Origin: Achromobacter aloeverae
GTDB taxonomy: Bacteria > Pseudomonadota > Gammaproteobacteria > Burkholderiales > Burkholderiaceae_B
Length of the DNA stretch: 64,000 nucleotides
Assembly (NCBI RefSeq): GCF_004121055.1
Contig: NZ_PYAL01000001.1
Coordinates: 1,302,001 to 1,366,000, forward strand
Reading direction: 5' to 3'
A program made the position numbers and the translations under genes. The notes beneath the pieces are model-generated. The model did no database searches and was not told the DNA's origin. It was given only the letters and a program-made list of their open reading frames with translations. Shown one piece after another: positions 54,779 through 62,490 of the stretch (position 1 is the first letter of the stretch; each line of letters starts with the position of its first letter).

Positions 54779-55840
54779 TCACAGCCAGCCGGCGCGGCGG
54801 AAGCGCCAGTAAAGCAGGCCGCACGCAACGGCGATGCCGCCCAGCGTGAACGGATAGCCATAGATCCATTTCAATTCCGGCATGTGCTCGAAATTCATCC
54901 CGTAGATGCCGGCCACCGCGGTGGGCACCGCCAGGATGGCGGCCCAGGAAGCCAGCCGGCGGGTGGTGTCGTTCTGCTGGGACTGGCCGATCATGAGGCT
55001 GGCCTCGAACGCGAAGGCCAGGGCCTCGCGCAAGGCGGCCACCAATTCGTCGATGCGCACCACGCGGTCGGCCACCTCGCCGAAATAAGGCCGCGCATGT
55101 TCATCGATGGCCGTCATTTCCACGCGCGAGAGACGGCGGCAGATTTCCGCCAGCGGGGCAATGGCGTTATGGATGCGCAGCAGGTCGCGCCGCTGGCGAT
55201 AAAGCTTGCGGATATCGGAATCCTTGGCGCCGCGTATCAGCAGCTTCTGTTCGGCATGCTCGACCACGCTCTCCAGGCGCGTGGCGGCCTGTACGTAGCG
55301 GTCGACCAGCAGGTCCAGCAATTCGGACGCGACATAGTCGCTGCCGCGCGCCAACAGGTCGGGCGCCTCCTCCAGCCGCTCGCGGACGGCGCTGTGGCTG
55401 GCGGTCGCCCCGCGTCGCACGGTCAGCAGGAAGCCGTCGCCGATGATCAGCTGCGTTTCGCCGAACATGGGACGATCGCCCTCGATCTCCACCGTGATCG
55501 CCACCACCAGCACCACGTGGCCGTAATCGATGATCTTGGGCCGCCGGTGCGATTCGCGGATTTCCTCCAGCGCCTTGGGCCCCAGCCGCAACGCATCGCT
55601 GACCTCGCCCAGCAGTTCCGGATGCGGGTTCTTCAAGCCGATCCACAGCAGGCTGTTTTCCTTGCCGATATAGCCGGCTATCCCCTCGATGGGCACCCGC
55701 TCCGGACGCCTGCCCTTGGTATAGCCGACCGACGCCACCACCTCGCCATGGTGGTCGTCGAAGTCGCGATTGAGCGGCGCCACCACCACGGGCGGCGGCT
55801 GGAGTTCGGGGTATGGCGAGGCCAGGTCTTCTTGCGTCAT
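54779..55840 (-). CDS. corA: CorA-family Mg2+/divalent cation transporter
   Basis: This inner-membrane pentameric channel has 353 residues. A large cytoplasmic domain with long helices (residues 1-285) is followed by two membrane helices. The selectivity motif YGMNF (GMN) sits at the end of the first helix, in LAVPTAVAGIYGMNFEHMPE, and the second helix is followed by RFRRAGWL with basic residues at the C-terminus, as in CorA. N-terminal text resembles the ZntB/CorA subgroup (LLWIGLKNPHPELL, GDGFLLTVRRG). Magnesium, cobalt or zinc are all possible substrates. Confidence 0.93.
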   Translation of the reverse strand: MTQEDLASPYPELQPPPVVVAPLNRDFDDHHGEVVASVGYTKGRRPERVPIEGIAGYIGKENSLLWIGLKNPHPELLGEVSDALRLGPKALEEIRESHRRPKIIDYGHVVLVVAITVEIEGDRPMFGETQLIIGDGFLLTVRRGATASHSAVRERLEEAPDLLARGSDYVASELLDLLVDRYVQAATRLESVVEHAEQKLLIRGAKDSDIRKLYRQRRDLLRIHNAIAPLAEICRRLSRVEMTAIDEHARPYFGEVADRVVRIDELVAALREALAFAFEASLMIGQSQQNDTTRRLASWAAILAVPTAVAGIYGMNFEHMPELKWIYGYPFTLGGIAVACGLLYWRFRRAGWL

Positions 55841-55941
55841 GGTCGAAGATAGTACCGCCCTTCAATCCGCTCGTGGGGCCGTGCCGCGGGAATACAAGTT
55901 GCGGCGCACAACGCCTCTCACCCGGACCTGACGGAGAACGC

Positions 55942-56865
55942 ATGCCCGCTCATCGCCCCCCTGCCCTGCGCATCGGCATCTCGGGTTGGCGCTACGCCCC
56001 GTGGCGCGGCCACTTCTACCCGCGCGGGCTGCCCCAGACGCAGGAACTGTCCTACGCGGCCCACCAGTTCTGCACCGTGGAAATCAACGGCACGTTCTAC
56101 TCCCTGCAGCATCCAGCCAGCTTCCTTGCCTGGCGGGACGCCACGCCGCGGGGTTTCATCTTCAGCGTCAAGGGTCCGCGCTACATCACGCATACGCGCC
56201 GCCTGCGCGAGATCGAGGAACCGCTGGCCAATTTCTTCGCGTCGGGCGTGCTCGACCTGGCCGACAAGCTGGGACCGATACTCTGGCAATTTCCGCCCAC
56301 GATGCGGTGGGATCCGGAACGCTTCGAGCGTTTCCTGCGCATGCTGCCGCGCGATACCCAGGCGGCCGCGCGGCTGGCGCGCCGCCATGGCCCCCAGGTC
56401 AAGCAGACCGACATTCCGCGCACCCACCCGGGCCAGCCGCTGCGGCATGCCGTGGAAATCCGCCACGAAAGCTTCGCCACGCCCGCGTTCATCGCCCTGC
56501 TGCGCGCGCACAACGTGGCGCTGGTGACGGCCGACACCGCCGGCAAGTGGCCATGGCTGGAAGACGCCACCGCCGACTTCGCCTATGTCCGGCTGCACGG
56601 CGACAAGGCCTTGTACAGCAGCGGCTACGGCGCCCGCGCCATCGGCGAGTGGGCGCGCCGGCTGCGCGCCTGGGCCGACGGCCGTGCGGCGCCGCATGCG
56701 CGGCTGGCCGCGCCGGACGACCTCCCATCCGGGGCGCAGGCGGGCCATCGGGACATTTATTGCTACTTCGACAACGACGTCAAGGTCATGGCGCCGCGCG
56801 ATGCCCGCGCATTGATGCAGGCGCTGCGGCTGCCCATGGCGCCGGAACCGCCGGCCGACGGCTGA
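55942..56865 (+). CDS. DUF72-family protein (first of two)
   Basis: DUF72 proteins adopt a TIM-barrel fold; their biochemical role is not settled. This one has 307 residues from ATG 55942, preceded by cggaga. Family marks are IGISGWRYAPWRGHFYPRG, VEINGTFYSLQHPASFLAW, FIFSVKGPRYITH and AVEIRHESF. The C-terminus has RDIYCYFDNDVKVMAP. It is divergent from corA. A distinct paralogue lies at 60131 in the same direction. Residues such as the E/R/H in AVEIRHESF are conserved and may form an active site; that is inference. Confidence 0.93.
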   Translation: MPAHRPPALRIGISGWRYAPWRGHFYPRGLPQTQELSYAAHQFCTVEINGTFYSLQHPASFLAWRDATPRGFIFSVKGPRYITHTRRLREIEEPLANFFASGVLDLADKLGPILWQFPPTMRWDPERFERFLRMLPRDTQAAARLARRHGPQVKQTDIPRTHPGQPLRHAVEIRHESFATPAFIALLRAHNVALVTADTAGKWPWLEDATADFAYVRLHGDKALYSSGYGARAIGEWARRLRAWADGRAAPHARLAAPDDLPSGAQAGHRDIYCYFDNDVKVMAPRDARALMQALRLPMAPEPPADG

Positions 56866-56975
56866 TCCGCGGCATGGGATTTGCGTTCCCCTTTCTCGAA
56901 CGCAACAGGTACCGCACGTATCGCACCTGGTACCGCACCAAGCACCACGCCAAGCGCGCCAGCACAGGAGATGAC

Positions 56976-57221
56976 ATGAATACCACGACCCGCAAGAACC
57001 AGGAATCCGACGCGGAGAAAAAGCGCCATGAAGGCACCGCCCAACGCCCCGAGGACAAGGTGCCGACCTACCAGGAAGCGCTGGACGACGCCGTCGAACA
57101 GTCCTTTCCCGCGAGCGACCCCATCGCCCCCGGCGTGGCGGAGAAAGCGCAGCGCGAGGTGTCGACCCCCAAGGACGACAAGGACTGGAAGCTCAAGCCG
57201 GGCAGCCAGCGCAAACCCTGA
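56976..57221 (+). CDS. Small acidic/basic stress-type protein (81 aa)
   Basis: This short hydrophilic protein begins MNTTTRKNQESDAEKKR, after a good aggag ribosome site. The conserved centre YQEALDDAVEQSFPASDPIAP is seen in many small proteobacterial proteins of unknown function near stress genes. It is rich in Lys, Asp and Glu and probably disordered in part. An upstream extension of the frame overlaps the DUF72 gene and is not real. Neighbours (DUF72, DUF2383) hint at a stress or stationary-phase role, but this is positional only. Confidence 0.8.
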   Translation: MNTTTRKNQESDAEKKRHEGTAQRPEDKVPTYQEALDDAVEQSFPASDPIAPGVAEKAQREVSTPKDDKDWKLKPGSQRKP

Positions 57222-57335
57222 CCCCCGGGTCGGCGCGACCGGCCTCGCCGTGTCCCGCCGTCGCGCGGGCGCGCGCCGGCCCCCGGCCACATCGCGACGG
57301 ACGCGGCGCGGCGCTCCGCGCGCCGGCGGGCGTCC

Positions 57336-59423
57336 CTAGAACAGCTTGCGCAGGCGCGCCCCTACGTCGATCCTCGCCACGGGCGCGCTGTCCTTGTTAC
57401 GCAAGGGCGGCAAGGGCGGCGCCTTGGGCATGGCCTCGAACAAGGACGCCAGCGATTCCGGAATGAAGCGCGTGCGCGAACCGTAGACGTGGCGGTCGCC
57501 CATCCCCGTCTGCTGATGCACGTAGAAGCGTTGCGGCACGATCAGCTGCAGGTTTTCCTTGGCGCGCGTCATCGCCACGTACAGCAGCCGGCGCTCTTCC
57601 TCGATCTCCTCGGCGCTGCCGGTGCTCATGTCCGAGGGAATGCAGCCGTCCACCACGTTCAGCACATAGACCGACTTCCATTCCTGGCCCTTGGCGGAAT
57701 GGATGGTGGACAGGATCATGTAGTCCTCGTCGCGCGAGGGCACGCCGGACTCGTCGCTGGTGGCATCGGGAGGATCCAGGGTGAGCTCGGTCAGGAAGCG
57801 TTCGCGGCTGCCGTAGCCGGCCGCGATGCGCGCCAGCTGGTCCAGGTCGGCCTTGCGCACGCGCGCGTCCTCGTAGAGCCGTTCCAGCTGCGGCCCATAC
57901 CAGCGCAACGCGATGTCCAGGTCGGCGGGCCAGCGCAAGCCCGGCGTGCACAGGTCCTTGTAAGCCTGCACCAGCCCGGTCCAGGCCTCGCGCGCCGCGG
58001 CGCCCGGCTTGAAGGCCGCCAGCGCCGCGCGGGGGTCCTGCGCCTGGTCCATATCGTCCAGCAAGCGCGCCGCCGTGGCCGGCCCAACCCCGGGCAGCAG
58101 TTGCGCGACGCGAAAGCCCGCCAGCCGCCCGCGCGGATTCTCCGCCCAGCGCAGCAAGGCCAGCAGGTCCTTGATATGCGACGCCTCCAGGAAGCGCAAG
58201 CCGCCGAACTTGACGAAGGGAATGTTGCGCCGCGTCAGTTCCAGCTCGACGGCCGCGCTGTGACCGGACGCGCGAAACAGGACCGCCTGCGACTTCAGGG
58301 TGGTGCCCGCCTCGCGCTGCGCCAGTACCTGGTCGGCCACCCAGCGCGCCTGGCCGGCCTCGTCGCTGACGCTGACCAGTTGCGGCTTGTCGGCCGACGC
58401 CCGGTCGGTCCACAGGTTCTTGGCGTAGCGTTCGCGCGCCAGGCCGATGACGGCGTTGGACGCATCCAGGATGGGCTGCGTCGAGCGATAGTTGCGGTCC
58501 AGCGTGATGACATCCGCGGGCCGGGCGAACTGCGCAGGGAAGTCCAGGATGTTGCGCACCGTGGCCGCACGGAAGGAATAGATGGCCTGCGCGTCATCGC
58601 CCACCACCACCAGGCCCTGGCCGGTCGGCTTCATCGCGAGCAGGATGGCCGATTGCAGCCGGTTGGTGTCCTGGTACTCGTCCACCAGGATGTGGTCGAA
58701 ACGACCGCCGAGATCGCTGGCGATGGCCTCGTGGCCCAGCATCTCCGCCCAGTACAGCAGCAGGTCGTCGTAGTCCAGCACCTGCTGGTCCTGCTTGGCT
58801 TCGACATAGGCGCGGAACAGGCGCTTGAGGGCGTCCTCCCACTGCGCGCACCAGGGGAAGGCCTGGTGCAGCACCTCGCCCAGGGGAGCCTGGCTGTTGA
58901 CCACTCGCGAATAAATGGACAGGCAGGTCCCTTTCAACGGGAAGCGCGACTCGGTGGCGCTGAAGCCGAGTTCATGGCGCAGGATGCCCATCATGTCCTC
59001 GGAGTCGCCGCGGTCGTGGATGGTGAAGCTCTCGGACAGGCCGATGCGGCCGGCGCAATCCCGCAGCAGGCGCGCGCCGATGCCGTGGAAAGTCCCGGCC
59101 CAGGGCAGCGCGGGCGGCGTCTGTCCGGCCCGCATGTTCATCACCTTGCGCAGCACGGCGCCCACGCGGCGCTCCATCTCGACGGCGGCGCGGCGCGAGA
59201 ACGTCAGCAACAGGATCCGCTGCGGATCGGCGCCATGCAGGATGAGATTCGCGACGCGATGCGCCAGCGTGCTGGTCTTGCCCGAACCGGCCCCGGCGAT
59301 CACCAGCAAGGGCCCGGCGGGTTCCGCGCCGACGCCATGTTCGGCCGCCGCGCGCTGCTGCGGGTTGAGCCCGTCCAGGGGATGGGGCGGCGTGGCGGCG
59401 GAGGGCGGGGAGAGCTCGGACAT
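57336..59423 (-). CDS. UvrD/Rep-family superfamily 1 DNA helicase
   Basis: This 3'-5' DNA helicase has 695 residues from ATG 59423; the frame extends upstream to 59924 only as a shadow of the DUF2383 gene. Motifs in order: I (LLVIAGAGSGKTSTLAHR, Lys49), Ia (LLTFSRRAAVEM), II (HILVDEYQDTN), III (VVVGDDAQAIYSFRAA), IV (LDRNYRST), V (STIHSAKGQEWKSVYV) and VI (EERRLLYVAMTRAK). The C-terminal tail is short. It is one of several UvrD-like paralogues usual in Burkholderiales; the closest standard name (uvrD, rep or an orphan) cannot be settled without alignment. Confidence 0.94.
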   Translation of the reverse strand: MSELSPPSAATPPHPLDGLNPQQRAAAEHGVGAEPAGPLLVIAGAGSGKTSTLAHRVANLILHGADPQRILLLTFSRRAAVEMERRVGAVLRKVMNMRAGQTPPALPWAGTFHGIGARLLRDCAGRIGLSESFTIHDRGDSEDMMGILRHELGFSATESRFPLKGTCLSIYSRVVNSQAPLGEVLHQAFPWCAQWEDALKRLFRAYVEAKQDQQVLDYDDLLLYWAEMLGHEAIASDLGGRFDHILVDEYQDTNRLQSAILLAMKPTGQGLVVVGDDAQAIYSFRAATVRNILDFPAQFARPADVITLDRNYRSTQPILDASNAVIGLARERYAKNLWTDRASADKPQLVSVSDEAGQARWVADQVLAQREAGTTLKSQAVLFRASGHSAAVELELTRRNIPFVKFGGLRFLEASHIKDLLALLRWAENPRGRLAGFRVAQLLPGVGPATAARLLDDMDQAQDPRAALAAFKPGAAAREAWTGLVQAYKDLCTPGLRWPADLDIALRWYGPQLERLYEDARVRKADLDQLARIAAGYGSRERFLTELTLDPPDATSDESGVPSRDEDYMILSTIHSAKGQEWKSVYVLNVVDGCIPSDMSTGSAEEIEEERRLLYVAMTRAKENLQLIVPQRFYVHQQTGMGDRHVYGSRTRFIPESLASLFEAMPKAPPLPPLRNKDSAPVARIDVGARLRKLF

Positions 59424-59531
59424 GCGGGGTAGCGGTGGCGATACAGGGATGCAAACAACAGGCATAATACTGGATATCCATCCAGACGACGGAAATCCGC
59501 CCGGGAACGGCGCTTGCACTTGAGTAAAAAA

Positions 59532-59570
59532 ACGGCTTGCAAAGACGGCTTGCAAAAACGACTTGCAGCA
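59532..59570. repeat. 13-bp tandem array, three copies
   Basis: acggcttgcaaag, acggcttgcaaaa and acgacttgcagca follow each other at 59532, 59545 and 59558. They lie in the divergent gap between the helicase and DUF2383 genes. Confidence 0.8.
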
Positions 59571-59646
59571 AGGCCTCTGAACGCCTGCGCCCGCCCAGGC
59601 GGTGCCATGTGTCCAGGCCCCTCGCCTATCCCACCAGGAGACTTCC

Positions 59647-60096
59647 ATGGCCGACCGTATCGTGAAACTGCTCAATGATCTTGTCGAGACTGCCAAGGAC
59701 GGCGAAAAAGGCTTCCTGGCCGCCGCCGAGGACACCCGGGACCAGAACCTGCGCGGCCTTTTCCAGGACCGGGCCACGGATTGCGGCCAAAGCGCCCAGG
59801 AGCTGCAGACGCTGGTCACCAGGCTCGGGGGCACCCCTGAAACCGGCGGCCACATGGCTGCCGCCGTGCACCGCGGCTGGGTCCACCTGAAGGCGGCGGT
59901 CGCCGCACGCAGCGACGCCGACATCCTGCGCGAATGCGAACGCGGCGAGGATATCGCGAAGCGCCACTACGCCGACGCCCTGCGCGAACCCCTGCCGGAG
60001 GACATCCGCGATCTGGTCGAACGCCAGTACACCGGCCTGATGCGCCATCACGACCAGATCCGCGACCTGCACGACCGCTATCGCGAGCGGGCCTGA
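59647..60096 (+). CDS. DUF2383 (PA2169-like) four-helix-bundle protein
   Basis: This small cytoplasmic helical protein has 149 residues, with aggag seven bases before ATG. It reads as four amphipathic helices: RIVKLLNDLVETAKDGEKGF, then NLRGLFQDRATDCGQSAQEL, a third containing HRGWVHLKAAVAARSDADIL, and a last with LVERQYTGLMRHHDQIRDL. These match DUF2383 proteins of the ferritin-like class seen in stress-induced clusters. It may bind metal through its Glu and His residues; no direct evidence. It is 34 bases upstream of the second DUF72 gene and likely co-transcribed with it. Confidence 0.88.
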   Translation: MADRIVKLLNDLVETAKDGEKGFLAAAEDTRDQNLRGLFQDRATDCGQSAQELQTLVTRLGGTPETGGHMAAAVHRGWVHLKAAVAARSDADILRECERGEDIAKRHYADALREPLPEDIRDLVERQYTGLMRHHDQIRDLHDRYRERA

Positions 60097-60130
60097 CGGA
60101 CGGACTGAACGACTGGACGCAGCGGCGACG

Positions 60131-61039
60131 ATGACCATCCGGGTAGGCACCGCATCCTGGACCGACAAGACCCTGCTGGCTTGCGGCCGCTTCTATCCGC
60201 CCGCGGTGCGCGACGACGCAGCCGGGCGCCTGCGCTACTACGCCGCCCGCTTTCCGCTGGCCGAGATCGACGCGTCCTACTATGCCCTGCCCGACCCGCG
60301 CCAGGCCCAGGCCTGGGCCGAGCGCACGCCCGCGGACTTCGTTTTCAACATCAAGTCCTTTCGCCTGTTCACGGGGCACCAGACGCCGCTGCGCGCGCTC
60401 GATCCCGACCTGCGGCGCGAGCTGCCGCCCGCCGATCCCGAGACCGTCGTGTACGCGGACGGACTGCCGGCGGAACTGCGCGAGGAAGCGTGGCGCCGTT
60501 TCCTGATCGCACTCGACCCCTTGCGCATGAGCGGCAAGCTGGGCGCCGTGCACTTCCAGTTTCCTCCCTGGATCCAGCCCGACCGGCGCGGCATGATGCG
60601 CGTGCGAGATTGCGTCGAGCACCTCGATGAAGACCTGGTCGCCGCCGTGGAGCTGCGGCACGCGAGTTGGTACGATGGCGCCGCCGCGCAAGCATCGACG
60701 CTGGATTTCCTGCGCGCGCTGGGCGCGGCGCATACCGTGGCCGACATGCCGCAAGGCTATGACAATACGGTGCCGGCGTTGTGGCAGGCTACTCGCCAGG
60801 ACCTCGCCGTCGTCCGCCTGCATGGCCGCAACGCCGCGGCATGGAACAGCCGTGGCGCGGCTTCGTCCAGCCGCTTCCAGTATGAATACACGCCCGAGGA
60901 GCTGGCCGAACTGGCGCGTCAGGTGCGCGAACTCGCGCGGCGCGTGCGCGAAACCCATGTCGTGCTGAACACGAATTTCGAAGACCAGGGCATGCGCAAC
61001 GCGCAAGGCCTGATCGCCGCGTTGCAGACGGTCGCCTGA
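60131..61039 (+). CDS. DUF72-family protein (second of two)
   Basis: This 302-residue TIM-barrel-type protein begins MTIRVGTASWTDKTLLACGR. Family segments are ARFPLAEIDASYYALPDPRQ, FVFNIKSFRLFTGHQTP, GAVHFQFPPW, AAVELRHASW and VVRLHGRNAAAWN. The closing VLNTNFEDQGMRNAQGL with Asn-rich text is a hallmark of the classic DUF72 subgroup, which the first paralogue at 55942 shows less clearly. The two differ in length, order of inserts and C-terminus, so they belong to distinct subgroups rather than a recent duplication. Confidence 0.93.
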   Translation: MTIRVGTASWTDKTLLACGRFYPPAVRDDAAGRLRYYAARFPLAEIDASYYALPDPRQAQAWAERTPADFVFNIKSFRLFTGHQTPLRALDPDLRRELPPADPETVVYADGLPAELREEAWRRFLIALDPLRMSGKLGAVHFQFPPWIQPDRRGMMRVRDCVEHLDEDLVAAVELRHASWYDGAAAQASTLDFLRALGAAHTVADMPQGYDNTVPALWQATRQDLAVVRLHGRNAAAWNSRGAASSSRFQYEYTPEELAELARQVRELARRVRETHVVLNTNFEDQGMRNAQGLIAALQTVA

Positions 61040-61090
61040 GGCGGGTACGAGGGCCTTCACCCAGCGTGTGACCGCCGCGGCGACAGCCCC

Positions 61091-62263
61091 TCAGCGCGTG
61101 GCCGGCGCGTCGCCGAGTTCGACCGCGGGCGCGGCCGCATCTTCCCGGCCCAGCGCGCGGGCATAGGCCTGCTCCGTCAACTGGACGAAGCGCTCGACGC
61201 GGAAGGATTGCTCGCATTTGCGGCGCGCGGCGGCGCCTGCTTCCAGAAGCAGGGCCGGCCGCGTCAGCAGGTGCTCCAGCAGCCGCGAGAGCTGGCCGGC
61301 ATCGCGCTCCGGCACCACCCATCCGTCGACGTGGGGCGTAATGTTTTCCGGCAGGCCGCCATGCGTGGAGACAACCACGGGCTTGCCCATGGCCATCATT
61401 TCGCGGCAGGCGAAGGAAATGGTTTCAACGCTGTAGGAAAGCACGAAGCCCATGTCCAGCGCGCCGATGAAGGCGCGCACATCGTCCAGGCGGCCCGCCC
61501 AGGTGACATGCTCGCGCATGCCCAGCGCATCGATGCGGGCGCGCTGGCTGTCTGACAAGGGCGCGCCGGCCAGGGCGATCTGCACCTGCTCCCGCAAGGC
61601 CGGCGGCAGGCGCGACACGGCCTCCACCATGTCCAGCCAGCCCTTGTAGTCGTCGGTGCCGGCATTGCTGCCCAGCAGGATGCGGCGTGCGGGATGGCCC
61701 AGTAGGCGCGCGCGCAGCGCCCGCGCCTCGTCGCCCGGGGCGTCGGGCGTGAAATGGCGCGTGTCCACCCCATTGCCTATGGTGCTGAGGGGGCAGCGCT
61801 GATACGGGCTGTCCGCCAGCATGCGGCGGGCGAAATCGCAGACGCCGATGGCGTGGTCCGTACCCAGGCTGGCGCGCAGCCAGCCGCCCAGGCGGGAAAT
61901 GGGACGGTCGTTATGCTTGGTGAAGACGATGCGCGGACGCCGTTGGCCCATGCCCAGCGTGGCCAGTATCGCCAGGCGGTGGTCGGCCGACCCGTTCACG
62001 TGCACCAGCTCCACGCGCTCGCGCGCGATCACGCCACGCAGCCGCAACGCGGCCTGGAACACACGATAGAAACGGTTCGGAAAGGACTGCGCATACACCC
62101 GCACGCCCGGGACCTCGGCGGCGCGCCGATGCAGGGCGCTGCCGCGCGGCGCCGCGACGACAACATCGTGGCGCCGCGCAAGCGCACGCGCCAGGCTCAA
62201 CACATAGCTGGTGTGCCCCCCGGTCCCCGTACTCGTATGAAAATTTGTGTACAAGACCCTCAT
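61091..62263 (-). CDS. GT4-type glycosyltransferase
   Basis: This cytoplasmic or membrane-associated glycosyltransferase of the GT-B fold has 390 residues from ATG 62263, preceded by ggggtgg. The opening MRVLYTNFHTSTGTGGHTSY places a Gly-rich donor or acceptor loop at the start, as in GT4 enzymes. The C-terminal nucleotide-sugar half has LLGSNAGTDDYKGWLDMVEA and FACREMMAMGKPVVVSTHGG, the E-x7-E-like donor region. The end is Ala-rich. It is a probable LPS or polysaccharide assembly enzyme, but no cluster partners are visible here. Start and role are moderately secure. Confidence 0.88.
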   Translation of the reverse strand: MRVLYTNFHTSTGTGGHTSYVLSLARALARRHDVVVAAPRGSALHRRAAEVPGVRVYAQSFPNRFYRVFQAALRLRGVIARERVELVHVNGSADHRLAILATLGMGQRRPRIVFTKHNDRPISRLGGWLRASLGTDHAIGVCDFARRMLADSPYQRCPLSTIGNGVDTRHFTPDAPGDEARALRARLLGHPARRILLGSNAGTDDYKGWLDMVEAVSRLPPALREQVQIALAGAPLSDSQRARIDALGMREHVTWAGRLDDVRAFIGALDMGFVLSYSVETISFACREMMAMGKPVVVSTHGGLPENITPHVDGWVVPERDAGQLSRLLEHLLTRPALLLEAGAAARRKCEQSFRVERFVQLTEQAYARALGREDAAAPAVELGDAPATR

Positions 62264-62414
62264 CGCCACCCCGCTTCGTTCCGCCGCCCCCCAAACCGGA
62301 CGGCTCTTGCAATGCGGGCATGATGACAGCCGAGTCCTGCAGCGATATGGCACGGCCGTGACAAAAAACTGCGGAGTGGTTTCCTGTGAAACGAAGCCGC
62401 GCGCCATGCACGAC

Positions 62415-62444
62415 GCCGTCCCCCCTGTGAAAAAGAGGGACGGC
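62415..62444. terminator. Hairpin between the TRAP permease and glycosyltransferase genes
   Basis: gccgtccc (62415-62422) pairs with gggacggc (62437-62444) across a 14-base loop rich in A. It lies downstream of the minus-strand TRAP gene. There is no T-run on that strand, so it may be a weak or attenuator-type terminator. Confidence 0.45.
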
Positions 62445-62490
62445 GCCGTGGGTTTTACCGCTGATTACAAACTATCGACAGTCGCCTGTC

